Source of the DNA: JAJCYK01 sp965224285
GTDB taxonomy: Bacteria > Bacteroidota > Bacteroidia > Cytophagales > Cyclobacteriaceae
Direction: 5' to 3'
Length of the DNA stretch: 64,000 nucleotides
NCBI GenBank assembly: GCA_965224285.1
Contig: OZ245043.1
Location: 1,240,001 to 1,304,000 of the forward strand
The notes under the pieces are model-generated. The model had not been told where the DNA came from, ran no database searches, and saw nothing but the letters and a program-made list of their open reading frames with translations. Below are positions 27,200 to 36,519 of this stretch, in pieces; positions within the stretch are counted from its first letter, which is position 1; each line of letters starts with the position of its first letter. Both the position numbers and the translations under genes were made by a program.

Positions 27200-27721
27200 T
27201 CACTCATTCATTCTCTTGCTATAATTCTCACTCTCCCCTTTAGGTATGGACAAACTGCGCCACTCATTTCCCCTGATCAACTTACCTAGGTAAACAATTT
27301 GGCCTACATGGTAACTATAGTGGGTTAATTGCCTTTGAATAGCCTGCTGCACACTGTGCTCCTGGTTTCTGATCCGGATGGCCCTGGTGAAATTATTTTC
27401 ATTGATTCCTTCTAGAGCCTTGAACAAACACTGCCAACCACTTTCCCAAAGCTCTAATATCTCATCCTTGGTTAGAGACTCCATCTCAAATTCATCATCC
27501 CGCTCCCTCCAAGGTTTTTCACCATCCGAGATTAGAAAATCAGTCCAGCGTGATTTCATATTACCTGCCAGATGTTTCACTATGATGCCCACCGAGTTAG
27601 CTTCTGGTGAGGGCGTCCACCACAGCTCTTCTCCTGATAATTGTTCGAAGGTGCGCTCCGCCAATAACTTATAATAGCTAAACAGCTGAGTTGTATTTTG
27701 CAAATATTCTCCGGTATTCAT
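27200..27721 (-). CDS. DUF1572 (DinB-like) family protein
   Basis: This 173-residue protein begins MNTGEYLQNTTQLFSYYKLL at 27721, the usual N-terminus of DUF1572. It has the helical-bundle histidines in VKHLAGNM and LTHYSYHVGQIVYLGKL. A frame to 27853 adds 44 unlikely residues and overlaps the dgkA stop, so the shorter start is chosen. DUF1572 is in the DinB superfamily and its reaction is not known. It is the last gene of the long minus-strand run that starts at 42780. Confidence 0.8.
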   Translation of the reverse strand: MNTGEYLQNTTQLFSYYKLLAERTFEQLSGEELWWTPSPEANSVGIIVKHLAGNMKSRWTDFLISDGEKPWRERDDEFEMESLTKDEILELWESGWQCLFKALEGINENNFTRAIRIRNQEHSVQQAIQRQLTHYSYHVGQIVYLGKLIRGNEWRSLSIPKGESENYSKRMNE

Positions 27722-27815
27722 TCCGGAATTATTGATCGATTTTTCAGAATAATAATTAAAAAGGCTCTGTTTACCGCAGAGAATCCCTGCCAAAGTTTTC
27801 GCCATTAGTTCAAAA

Positions 27816-28169
27816 CTATTCCAAAAATCTTGGCAGAAAAATAATGATACCAATCAGTGCAGCAAAAAGAGCCCCTACCAACACCGCGCCTGCTGCCAGA
27901 TCCTTGGTGTCCCTGATCATGGGATCAGGCTGATCAGTGACTCGGTCACATAATACCTCTAAGGCAGTATTTATCATTTCCAGGCTGATCACTAGTGCAA
28001 TTGCGATTAACAGCATGACCCATTCTATAGCGCTTACCCTCAACCAAAAGGCGGCAAGGATAACCATAATGGCCGCCAAAAGGTGGACGCGAGCATGGAA
28101 CTCCAGTTTCCAAAATATTTTCCACCCATCGACAGCATTATAAAATCCCTTTATCCATTTATTTTTCAT
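27816..28169 (-). CDS. dgkA: Diacylglycerol/undecaprenol kinase (DgkA family)
   Basis: This 117-residue integral membrane lipid kinase begins MKNKWIKGFYNAVDGW. It has three transmembrane helices and the catalytic segment SLEMINTALEVLCDRV, followed by RDTKDLAAGAV. In Gram-negative-type bacteria it recycles diacylglycerol or phosphorylates undecaprenol in the inner membrane. The start at 28169 is preferred over 28232, which would overlap the aldo/keto reductase. Confidence 0.88.
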   Translation of the reverse strand: MKNKWIKGFYNAVDGWKIFWKLEFHARVHLLAAIMVILAAFWLRVSAIEWVMLLIAIALVISLEMINTALEVLCDRVTDQPDPMIRDTKDLAAGAVLVGALFAALIGIIIFLPRFLE

Positions 28170-28191
28170 CTTATGGGGTTCTGTTTCAAAA

Positions 28192-29178
28192 TTACCATAA
28201 ATGATGCACCAACGGCTTGATCCGGGAGCCATAGATCCGGTTCATAGCTGATACCTGCTCGTCTGTCAGCGGTGATAAGTGGGAGATCTCAACATTGGCG
28301 ATCACCTGCTCCACTGAGGAGGCTCCCGGTATAACACAACTTACTTCCGGAAATTGCAGGATCCATTGGATTGCCCGGGGCGCTAGATTGGATTCTTCCA
28401 GAAACAGCTCCTTTAGCTGTTCCACCGCTTCCAGTCCTATTTGATAGGGAATACCTGAAAAGGTTTCGCCTTTATCAAAGTATTCGCCATCCCGGTTGAA
28501 ATGGCGATGATCGCCCTCCTCAAATTGAGTGCCAGAACTAAATTTTCCCGTTAATAGACCGCTGGCTAAAGGGACTCTGGCTATTATGCCAATATTTTTC
28601 TCTCGGGCCTGCTGAAAGAACAGATCCGCTGGCCGCTGTCTGAAAAGGTTGAAGATAATTTGCACCGTAGTAACATTGGCAAACTCTATAGCTTTCAATG
28701 CCTCCTCCACCCTTTCCACACTTACTCCAAGATGCGCTATTTTTCCCTGTTGTTTTAATCGGTCAAACAGCTCAAATATCTCCGGCCTGTAATAAACTTC
28801 CCACGGTGGGCAGTGTAATTGGATCAGGTCAAGGCGCTCCAGACCGGTACGTCTGAGGCTGTCTTCCACATATTCTTGCAGCGCCTTGACGGTATATCCC
28901 TGATTTTCGTGAGGTTGGATCTGGCGTCCGCATTTAGTAGCAACGTATAGCTGCTCACTGCGGGACCTAACCACTTTACCTACTGCTGTTTCACTTAATC
29001 CATTTTCATAAACATCAGCAGTATCTATAAAATTAACACCCCGGTCTATGGCGCTGTTTAGGATATTTTCAGCTTTTTGATGGTCGAAACCACTGCCCCA
29101 CCTACCTCCCACCTGCCAGGTCCCTAAGGATATCTCGGATACTTTTAAGCCACTCTTGCCTAATGATCTGTAGTTCAC
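28192..29178 (-). CDS. Aldo/keto reductase
   Basis: This 328-residue NADPH-dependent oxidoreductase has the (beta/alpha)8 fold. It starts MNYRSLGKSGLKVSEISLGTW. The catalytic tetrad shows as FIDTADVYENG (Asp, Tyr), YVATKCG (Lys) and LIQLHCPPW (His), and the cofactor region as SCVIPGASSVEQV. It belongs to the YajO/PdxI-like group by overall look; the substrate is unknown. It lies 26 nt downstream of the sulfatase and 22 nt upstream of dgkA in the same run. Confidence 0.88.
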   Translation of the reverse strand: MNYRSLGKSGLKVSEISLGTWQVGGRWGSGFDHQKAENILNSAIDRGVNFIDTADVYENGLSETAVGKVVRSRSEQLYVATKCGRQIQPHENQGYTVKALQEYVEDSLRRTGLERLDLIQLHCPPWEVYYRPEIFELFDRLKQQGKIAHLGVSVERVEEALKAIEFANVTTVQIIFNLFRQRPADLFFQQAREKNIGIIARVPLASGLLTGKFSSGTQFEEGDHRHFNRDGEYFDKGETFSGIPYQIGLEAVEQLKELFLEESNLAPRAIQWILQFPEVSCVIPGASSVEQVIANVEISHLSPLTDEQVSAMNRIYGSRIKPLVHHLW

Positions 29179-29204
29179 TTAAATTTCCAAAGTTTATTGA
29201 CTTT

Positions 29205-30749
29205 TTACTTCAAACATGGTATCCCTGATTCCCGGTCAGGCCCCAGAGGCGGAACCACCCGATAATTATTAATTACCGACTCCAGGTCAAAATTTTGAAA
29301 CTGGTATTGCGGCACATATCTAACAGTGTCCCAATAGATAGACTCGGGATTTTCGAAGCGAGGATCATGGGTGTGTTCCATCCAGTCATCCAGTTTGCTC
29401 CGCATGCTAGCCAAGGTCTCCGTATAAGCGGGGTCTTCCCATAGATTGTTCATCTGATAGGGGTCTCTGGTCAGATCGTACAGCTCTTCGGGTGGTCGTT
29501 TAGCAAAACTGAGAGCAAAATAATCAGGTAAAGAATCCACCGGACCGGCCATTTGCATGATCAAATACTTTGTAATTGAATTGTCCACATCCCCAAACTG
29601 ACCCACTGATCGGTGAACTGATGGGTCGCCTGCTGGCCATCTTTCCGGAATTATATTTCTGATGTAAAGCAATTCACCATCTCTAACAGCCCTCATAGGA
29701 TAGCTTAAATCGCCTTTTCTCACATTGGCGTGACGTTCTCGCTCCAAATAGATCTCCTTTCGCACCCATGGTTCGTCCTCCTGGTTGAGTAGGGGCCACA
29801 AGCTATAACCACTGTATACTGCAGGCACTTGCAGGCCTGCCGCTTCCAAAATGGTGGGGGCAAAGTCTGCGAAGCTCATGAATTCATAAATCTGAGTATT
29901 GGCATTAATTCTGGACGGCCACCTCAAAACCAGCGGCATCCTGGTGCCAAAGTCATAAAGATTGGCCTTAGATCGGGGAAAAGGCATGCCATTATCACTG
30001 GTCATTATGATCAAGGTGTTGTCCAATTCGCCGGCCTCAGCCAGGTAGTCCAAGATCTGGCCACACTCCCGATCAAACCTTTCCACTTCAAAATAATAAT
30101 CCAATAAGTCATTGGCCACACATATATTTTGTGGTAAAAATGGGGGAATTTTCACCTGTTCCGGATCCATACCAGCTTGAATACCGGTATTAACAGTGTA
30201 TTCCCGGTGTGGGTCATTACTGCCAAACCAGAAACAAAAAGGGGCTTCGCCGGGTTTTTGAGCATAGAATTCACTGAAGCTCTGAAAATTTCTTCCCGCT
30301 GGATTGGTTTCATAACCACCGGCTTCAAAATCTCCCGGACCCCAACCTTTGCGGGACTTGCCGGTGAAATAGCCATTATCTTGCAATATCTCCACCCAGT
30401 TAGAAAATTTCCTGGGCAACACCGACCATAAATTGCCACCGCTTTCCAATTGGTGGGGATAAAGACCAGTGAGAATAGAAGCCCGTGAAGGCGAACAGGA
30501 TGGTGAGGTCACAAATGCCTGATGGAATAGTGCCCCCTCCCTGGCCAATCGGTCGAAGGTAGGAGTGCGTACCACCGGATCTCCGTATACTCCGGCATGA
30601 GGATATGACCAGTCATCTGCAATAAGAAATAGAATGTTGGGTCGCTGCTGGGCAGTAAGGTTTCCCAAGCTGACAAGTATGCTGCAAAACAAGCTGGATG
30701 CCCAGCGGGATATTACTAAGTTGACTCTCAACTTGTAGATGTTCAGCAT
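29205..30749 (-). CDS. Secreted sulfatase (Cys-type, formylglycine-dependent)
   Basis: This 514-residue alkaline-phosphatase-fold hydrolase removes sulfate esters. After a signal peptide (about 1-34), NILFLIADDWSYP gives the metal-binding Asp pair (D45, D46). The maturation motif C85-S-P-S-R is in place, so Cys85 would be converted to formylglycine by a separate enzyme not seen in this window. Further metal residues are in TSDNGMPF. Such sulfatases act on sulfated polysaccharides or small sulfates in the periplasm. No carbohydrate-active gene is adjacent, so the substrate is open. Confidence 0.88.
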   Translation of the reverse strand: MLNIYKLRVNLVISRWASSLFCSILVSLGNLTAQQRPNILFLIADDWSYPHAGVYGDPVVRTPTFDRLAREGALFHQAFVTSPSCSPSRASILTGLYPHQLESGGNLWSVLPRKFSNWVEILQDNGYFTGKSRKGWGPGDFEAGGYETNPAGRNFQSFSEFYAQKPGEAPFCFWFGSNDPHREYTVNTGIQAGMDPEQVKIPPFLPQNICVANDLLDYYFEVERFDRECGQILDYLAEAGELDNTLIIMTSDNGMPFPRSKANLYDFGTRMPLVLRWPSRINANTQIYEFMSFADFAPTILEAAGLQVPAVYSGYSLWPLLNQEDEPWVRKEIYLERERHANVRKGDLSYPMRAVRDGELLYIRNIIPERWPAGDPSVHRSVGQFGDVDNSITKYLIMQMAGPVDSLPDYFALSFAKRPPEELYDLTRDPYQMNNLWEDPAYTETLASMRSKLDDWMEHTHDPRFENPESIYWDTVRYVPQYQFQNFDLESVINNYRVVPPLGPDRESGIPCLK

Positions 30750-30750
30750 G

Positions 30751-31659
30751 CTAGCCCCCCCATTTCATATCCGATACTCGTTTAAATCCCCGCACTACAG
30801 TAGTGGCTGGCTGCACCTCTACAATGGAAAAACTGTTATTTTCCAATCCACTGAAATCCACCATGGCGTTCTGGGTGTAATAATTAATATCATGGATTCT
30901 CTGGTATCTTTCCTCGTGCACATGCCCTTGAAAAACCGACAATACCTTTCCTGATTTCTCCATTATGCTTTGTACTTCCCGGAATTGATTCACATGAAAT
31001 TTCAGTCCATCACGAAAATATTCAAACAAAGGATGGTGGCAGAAAACTAAGGTAGGTAAGCTGGTGCTTTCCAGATCCTGTCTTAGCCATTCCATTTGTT
31101 CCCCGGTAATGTTAGTATCCTGCCAGTCTGCGCCAGCTCGATAGAAGTGATGCCGGCCGTCCCGGTGAAAATTGGCATCCAATACCGTAAAGTGAAATCC
31201 TTTCAGATCGAAAGAATAATAGCTTTGGCTATTGGTTATATCTGAGTTCTCGATGTTCTTCAAGAATTGGGACTTTGTGATACTGTCTACGTCGTGATTG
31301 CCTACACAGTGATATCTGGGACCGGCAAACAATCCATATACCGCCTCTAATTGACGCAAGTAATCAAGTGTGTCTTTGGTGCGCTGGTTCGGGTCCTCAT
31401 CCTTAAAATCACCCATATGCATGATCAAATCCACCCCTTCCTCATTCACCACCTGGATAAATTCCTTCATTTTATCTAGCGCCTGCCGATAATAGCGGTT
31501 GTTGGCCGGCTCCCTATCCGCATAATGAGAGTCCGTTACTAATCCGATTTTTATCCCCGCTGAGTGGGGAAATTTAAAGGCGCCAAGATGGATGCCAGCA
31601 CCTAACCAGGCCACCTGGTTTAGAAAGCTACGTCTCGATACACATCTCCAATTCGTCAT
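30751..31659 (-). CDS. Tat-exported metallophosphoesterase
   Basis: This 302-residue calcineurin-like phosphoesterase has a twin-arginine signal (SRRSFLNQ at 8-15). All metal blocks are intact: VTDSHY, MGDFKDED, VGNHDVDS, FCHHPLFE and FQGHVHEER. Activity as a periplasmic phosphodiesterase or phosphatase is therefore likely. It contrasts with the degenerate relative at 1-2455. It is placed one base before the sulfatase start, so the two are almost certainly co-translated and may strip sulfate and phosphate from shared substrates (inference). Confidence 0.88.
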   Translation of the reverse strand: MTNWRCVSRRSFLNQVAWLGAGIHLGAFKFPHSAGIKIGLVTDSHYADREPANNRYYRQALDKMKEFIQVVNEEGVDLIMHMGDFKDEDPNQRTKDTLDYLRQLEAVYGLFAGPRYHCVGNHDVDSITKSQFLKNIENSDITNSQSYYSFDLKGFHFTVLDANFHRDGRHHFYRAGADWQDTNITGEQMEWLRQDLESTSLPTLVFCHHPLFEYFRDGLKFHVNQFREVQSIMEKSGKVLSVFQGHVHEERYQRIHDINYYTQNAMVDFSGLENNSFSIVEVQPATTVVRGFKRVSDMKWGG

Positions 31660-31707
31660 ACGTTTTTCAAAGTCACCATTCTCTCATTCAATCATTCAAT
31701 CATTCAA

Positions 31708-33420
31708 TCAATATCCCAAAGTAACCGCGTCCGGTCTTCTGGGATCTGATGCACCGTATAGCAGCCCATCTTTGATCATTATAGATTGAGTACTCCCCAT
31801 AGCATTGCGTTCCTCCACCATATGTCCCCATGAACTTAGTTTTTCCCGGGTATCGTTATTAATTCCTTTCTCCACATAAAGCACATCTGGATACCACTGG
31901 TGATGTATCCTCGGAGCATGGGTGGCCTCAGCTATATTCATATCATATACCAGAGTGTTTAATATTACCTGCAGCACGGTAGTGATAATTCTGCTGCCGC
32001 CCGGACTGCCCGTAACCAGGAATGGCTGATCATCCTTAAATATGATGGTAGGAGTCATGGCGCTCAGCGGCCGTTTGCCAGGTTCTACCTTATTGGCTTC
32101 AGCTCCCAAAAGACCATAAGCATCGGGCACTCCAGGTTTGGCGGAAAAATCACCCATTTCATTATTTAGTATAATACCGGTGCCTTTGGCCACCGCGCCA
32201 ATGCCGAAACTAAAATTCAAGGTATAGGTATTACTTACCACGTTACCATCTTTATCGACCACCGAAAAATGGGTGGTTTCTTCGCTTTCATAGTCTTCAG
32301 GGCTACCTGGTAAAATATCTTCAGCGGGTCGGGCCTGTAAGGTGTCTATAGTCGAGCTCAAATATTCAGCATAGGCTTTTCCAATTAATTCTGCAATAGG
32401 ACCTTCCCAAAATAGAGGATCGCCCAAATGCTGGCTGCGATCTGCATATGCAAGTTTCATGGCCTCAGCCATAAGATGTATAGTGGCAGCGGTATTATGT
32501 CCTTTCTCCGCAAGAGGGAAGTGTTCCAGAATATTGAGTATCTGAAGAATATGCACACCCCCGGAACTGGGAGGGGGCATGGAGGCGATGCTATAATTTT
32601 TGTAAGTACCCCATATAACCTCTACTTCCTGAGGTTGATAAGCTGCCATATCCTCCATGGTAATTATTCCGCCATGGTTTTCCATATCCGCTACGATCTT
32701 CTCTGCAATAGCCCCATGATAAAATGCATCCGGACCATTTTCAGCGATCAGGCTTAAGCTTTGAGCCAGATCAGTTTGGATAAGCAGCTCTCCGGCTTCA
32801 TAAAAACCACTGTCAGGCTTATAAAATATAGCTGCGGATTCCGGCCAATTGCGCATCTTACTCTGATAATCCCTCAACACCCGGGCCAGGTCATGGGTAA
32901 GGGGAAAACCTTCGCCCGCCAATTTAATAGCAGGGGCCAATACCTGTTCCAGGGTCATGGTACCATATTTTTCCAATGCCATGGTCAACCCTGCCACCGT
33001 GCCCGGTACACCGGTCGATCGATAACTCTTATTAAAAAGGGAGTCATCCACTTCTCCTCGCTGATCGAGATACATATCTGATCTGGAAGCTTTTGGAGCC
33101 ATCTCCCGGTAATTGATGGCAGTGGTGCTGCCAGTGGCGGCTTGATGATATAGCATGAAGCCACCACCTCCAATGTTGCCTGCCCGGGGTAATACCACTG
33201 CCAGGGCAAAGCCTACTCCCACCGCAGCATCTACCGCATTACCCCCTTCTTGTAGTATTTTCAAGCCTACTTTAGTAGCTTCAGGATGCTGGCTGGCCAC
33301 CATTCCATGCTGGGCTACTACCGGATGATGAAGAGCCCGAGAGGAGTGAATGGGCTCCTGAGCGTGAAGCTCTACTACCGTCAGAATTACCGCGGCGATT
33401 AATACAGTTATTCTCATTTC
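31708..33420 (-). CDS. ggt: Gamma-glutamyltransferase
   Basis: This 570-residue periplasmic Ntn-hydrolase cleaves gamma-glutamyl bonds (glutathione, gamma-glutamyl amines) or transfers the glutamyl group. It has a signal peptide ending near VVELHAQ. The self-cleavage site and nucleophile Thr lie in EETTHFSVVD (about residue 380), and the substrate-binding loops are GNIGGGGFML, MAPKASRSDMY and TGSPGGSRI. The start at 33420 is preferred over 33438. Its stop is embedded in a TGATTGAA octamer repeat. Its place behind the gamma-glutamylation genes suggests a related salvage role. Confidence 0.92.
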   Translation of the reverse strand, partial: EMRITVLIAAVILTVVELHAQEPIHSSRALHHPVVAQHGMVASQHPEATKVGLKILQEGGNAVDAAVGVGFALAVVLPRAGNIGGGGFMLYHQAATGSTTAINYREMAPKASRSDMYLDQRGEVDDSLFNKSYRSTGVPGTVAGLTMALEKYGTMTLEQVLAPAIKLAGEGFPLTHDLARVLRDYQSKMRNWPESAAIFYKPDSGFYEAGELLIQTDLAQSLSLIAENGPDAFYHGAIAEKIVADMENHGGIITMEDMAAYQPQEVEVIWGTYKNYSIASMPPPSSGGVHILQILNILEHFPLAEKGHNTAATIHLMAEAMKLAYADRSQHLGDPLFWEGPIAELIGKAYAEYLSSTIDTLQARPAEDILPGSPEDYESEETTHFSVVDKDGNVVSNTYTLNFSFGIGAVAKGTGIILNNEMGDFSAKPGVPDAYGLLGAEANKVEPGKRPLSAMTPTIIFKDDQPFLVTGSPGGSRIITTVLQVILNTLVYDMNIAEATHAPRIHHQWYPDVLYVEKGINNDTREKLSSWGHMVEERNAMGSTQSIMIKDGLLYGASDPRRPDAVTLGY

Positions 33421-33508
33421 ACAATCTTGAGCAACCATAATTTAGCATTTTTCTTAATAAAAAGTCTTACCGTTGCCCCCTTGGTTATGACCGTAAATAG
33501 GCTAGGAT

Positions 33509-35059
33509 CTAAGGGTAGGTGTAACTGGCTTGGAGGCCTAAAGGTATACCCAACATCCAGTAGAACACCAGGAACAATGACCAGAATATTAAGAAAGTTA
33601 CACAATAAGGCAACATCATAGCGGTAAGGGTACCAATGGCCGTACTCTTCACGTAACGTTGGCAATAAACCACTACCAAAGGAAAGTAAGGCATCAAGGG
33701 CGTAATAATATTGCTCGAAGAATCCCCTACCCGGTAAGTGGCCTGGGTCAGCTCTGGTGAAATTCCTACCTGCATTAGCATAGGCACAAAAATCGGGGCT
33801 AACAAAGCCCATTTAGCCGAAGCAGAGCCCACAAATAAGTTCACAAATGCGGTAAGCAAAACAATCCCCATCATGGTAACCTCACCGGGCAGGGCCATAG
33901 CCTTTAGTACTGCGGCTCCTTTTAGCGCCAGCAGAGCGCCTATATTACTGCGTCCGAAAGCATCTATGAAAAGTGCGCAGAAAAAGGCCATCACAATGTA
34001 GTAAGCCATCCCATTCATGGATTTGGTCATGGCATCTATCATGTCTTTGGAGTTCTTAAAACTTCCCGACATATAGCCATAAACTGTGCCGGGAATCCAG
34101 AACATCAGGAAAATCAAGGGCACAATAGATTGCATGATGGGGGCGGCAAATGAGGTCAATTCTCCACTTGGCCCTCTTAGTGGAGAGGTTTCCGGCAGCA
34201 ATATCAGAATCAGAACTAAAACTCCTGCCAGCAGCACCGCTGAGGCTGTATAAAAGGCTTTTTTCTCTTTGGGTGTAAGGCTGTCCATGGCAGGCGGGGC
34301 CTCTGCATCTTCGTCAACCGGCGTCTGATTCAGTCTGGGTTCGATCACCCGGTCAGTAAGGAACCAACCAAGGCCAACGATCAATATGCTGGAGGCAGCG
34401 GTAAAATACCAATTACAAAGTGGGTTGACTTCCACAGAAGGATCTATGATCTGGGCTGCCGGTTGGGTGAAGCCCTGCAATAAGGGGTCGATAGCGCCGG
34501 GAAAAGGGTTGGCGCTGAATCCACCTGATACACCGGCAAAAGCTGCGGCAATCCCCGCTAAGGGGTGCCTGCCGGCTGCATGGAAAATTATGCCCCCCAG
34601 AGGTATTACTAAAACATATCCGGCATCCACCGCGGAGTGACTCAGTATCCCTACAAATATTACCATAGGGGTAAGTAAGGAATCTTTTGTCACACTGAGC
34701 ATTAGCTTCAGACCGCTGTTAATATATCCGGAATGTTCTGCCACCCCTACCCCTAACATGGCTACCAATACCACTCCCAAAGGAGTAAAACTGGTAAAAG
34801 TGGTCACCATAGTGGCCAGAAACTGCGCCAATTGTGTACCGGTTAATAGGTTATTCACGGCAATAGCCTCGCCGGTTCTGGGATCAATCTCAGAAAAAGT
34901 CAATGGCGCCAACAATGCCGAGAGCACCCAAATAATGATCAACGTAATCAGAAACAGAACCGCTGGATCTGGCAATTTGTTGCCTACCGTTTCGATGGTA
35001 TTGAGGAATTTGGCTACCCATGACTGCTGGTTGTCCGGTGTGTTTTGGGTTGGTTGCAT
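33509..35059 (-). CDS. AbgT-family transporter
   Basis: This 516-residue, multi-helix inner-membrane protein is of the AbgT family, known for uptake of p-aminobenzoyl-glutamate and for sulfonamide efflux. It has the family start IETVGNKLPDPAVLFL, conserved HSAVDAGYVLVIPLGG and FSANPFPGAIDPLLQG, and near the C-terminus VGDSSSNIITPLMPYFPL. It lies between the aldehyde dehydrogenase and ggt genes. Transport of gamma-glutamyl compounds is a reasonable guess, not shown. Confidence 0.88.
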   Translation of the reverse strand: MQPTQNTPDNQQSWVAKFLNTIETVGNKLPDPAVLFLITLIIIWVLSALLAPLTFSEIDPRTGEAIAVNNLLTGTQLAQFLATMVTTFTSFTPLGVVLVAMLGVGVAEHSGYINSGLKLMLSVTKDSLLTPMVIFVGILSHSAVDAGYVLVIPLGGIIFHAAGRHPLAGIAAAFAGVSGGFSANPFPGAIDPLLQGFTQPAAQIIDPSVEVNPLCNWYFTAASSILIVGLGWFLTDRVIEPRLNQTPVDEDAEAPPAMDSLTPKEKKAFYTASAVLLAGVLVLILILLPETSPLRGPSGELTSFAAPIMQSIVPLIFLMFWIPGTVYGYMSGSFKNSKDMIDAMTKSMNGMAYYIVMAFFCALFIDAFGRSNIGALLALKGAAVLKAMALPGEVTMMGIVLLTAFVNLFVGSASAKWALLAPIFVPMLMQVGISPELTQATYRVGDSSSNIITPLMPYFPLVVVYCQRYVKSTAIGTLTAMMLPYCVTFLIFWSLFLVFYWMLGIPLGLQASYTYP

Positions 35060-35123
35060 GGATTTATCAGCTTGACTACTAATGAATTTGCCCTAAGATG
35101 TGAAATAATTTGCTAAACGCAAA

Positions 35124-36494
35124 TTACAGGCTGCGCTTTAGATGGTAGGCTTTAGGCTGGACCAGGCTCCTAATACCCAGATGTGACAATGTAGTCCCTA
35201 ATCCTGAATTACCCCTGCCGGACCAAGGCAGCCTGGCGCTCACCCGGTCGGAACAGTTCCAATACCCGCTTCCGGTGGGCAGCTGTTTAAGGATCTCCTT
35301 AGCCTGATGCGGATCTTCGGTAAAGACGGCCGCGGTCAATCCATAATCCGTGTCCCGCATTAAAGCTACCGCCTCTTGATCATTTTCCACGGATTGAATA
35401 CCGATTACCGGTCCGAAAGATTCTTCTTTCATCAGCTTCATCCCATGGTTGGTGTCAATAATAACCGTAGGCTGGAAATAGTGGCCCTGACGGGTTTCAC
35501 TGCTGCCCCCGCTGAGAATTTTTCCTCCTTTAGCTACCGCATCGGATACCTGGTCTTGCAGGATCTTCAGTTGCTCCTTTCTGGTAAGAGGGCCAATAAA
35601 GACCTCTTCATCCCGGGGATCACCCATTTTAAGCTGTTTGACCTCCTTAACAAAAAGATTTACAAAATCATGATAAATGGAATGATGAACATAAATTCTT
35701 TCTACAGCACAGCAGCTTTGGCCATTGTTATAGAATGCTCCTTCCATAGCTGCGGCTGCGGCCTCTTTTAACCTGGAATTAAATTGGGTTATATATAGTG
35801 GATCCTTCCCTCCCAGTTCCATTTGAACCGGTACCATCCGAGGTGCTACTGCCTGATAAATGGTTTTTCCGGTGGCATAAGACCCGGTAAAAAAATATCC
35901 ATCCAGAGGCAGGTCCAGCAGGGCCTGGCCCGACTCCCGGCTTCCGGTTATTGTTTGAAAAATACCTTCAGGCAGTCCCGCTGCTTTCCACAAACGCTCG
36001 ATCTCCAAACCGGTCAACTGAGCGTACTCAGAAGGCTTATATAAAACCGCGTTACCCCCTATGATAGCAGGCACAAAAACGTTCACTCCTACTAAATAGG
36101 GATAATTCCAGGCTGAAATATTGGCGATTACCCCCAATGGCTCATAGGAGATTATTTCTGTTAATTTGTCATCCTCCCAAACCACTTCGTCTTGCAAATA
36201 TGGCAGGCTCTGCTCCAAAAAATACTGGATTCGATTTCGAGCTCCCTCCAATTCGTTTTTGGATTGCTGGATTGGCTTACCCATTTCACCGGTGAGGATT
36301 CCGGTCAGTTTCTCTTCATGGTCTGCCAATAATCTGCTGAACTTCCGAACAACCTCCAGGCGTGACTCCAGGGAGCCCGTATGCCAATCGGCCTGCCGAT
36401 TGCGACTAAGCCGGTATTTCTGGTGAATGGTTTGAGTACTGTCTTCCTTAATATTTTTAATTACTCGTTCGGTAGCTGGGTTAATGATCTTCAT
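35124..36494 (-). CDS. Aldehyde dehydrogenase, possible gamma-glutamyl-aminoaldehyde dehydrogenase
   Basis: This 456-residue NAD(P)-dependent ALDH has about the length of Sad/YneI-type succinate-semialdehyde dehydrogenases. It has LYKPSEYAQLTG (cofactor), FFTGSYATGK, the catalytic Glu in QMELGGKDP and the catalytic Cys in NNGQSCCAVERI. It lies 25 nt after the class I amidotransferase-like hydrolase. In the proposed pathway it would oxidise the aldehyde made by the iron alcohol dehydrogenase to the acid (for ethanolamine, gamma-glutamyl-glycine). The family is certain; the substrate is inferred from neighbours. Confidence 0.85.
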   Translation of the reverse strand: MKIINPATERVIKNIKEDSTQTIHQKYRLSRNRQADWHTGSLESRLEVVRKFSRLLADHEEKLTGILTGEMGKPIQQSKNELEGARNRIQYFLEQSLPYLQDEVVWEDDKLTEIISYEPLGVIANISAWNYPYLVGVNVFVPAIIGGNAVLYKPSEYAQLTGLEIERLWKAAGLPEGIFQTITGSRESGQALLDLPLDGYFFTGSYATGKTIYQAVAPRMVPVQMELGGKDPLYITQFNSRLKEAAAAAMEGAFYNNGQSCCAVERIYVHHSIYHDFVNLFVKEVKQLKMGDPRDEEVFIGPLTRKEQLKILQDQVSDAVAKGGKILSGGSSETRQGHYFQPTVIIDTNHGMKLMKEESFGPVIGIQSVENDQEAVALMRDTDYGLTAAVFTEDPHQAKEILKQLPTGSGYWNCSDRVSARLPWSGRGNSGLGTTLSHLGIRSLVQPKAYHLKRSL

Positions 36495-36519
36495 GAGGGG
36501 GTTTATTCATGGATGGTGG

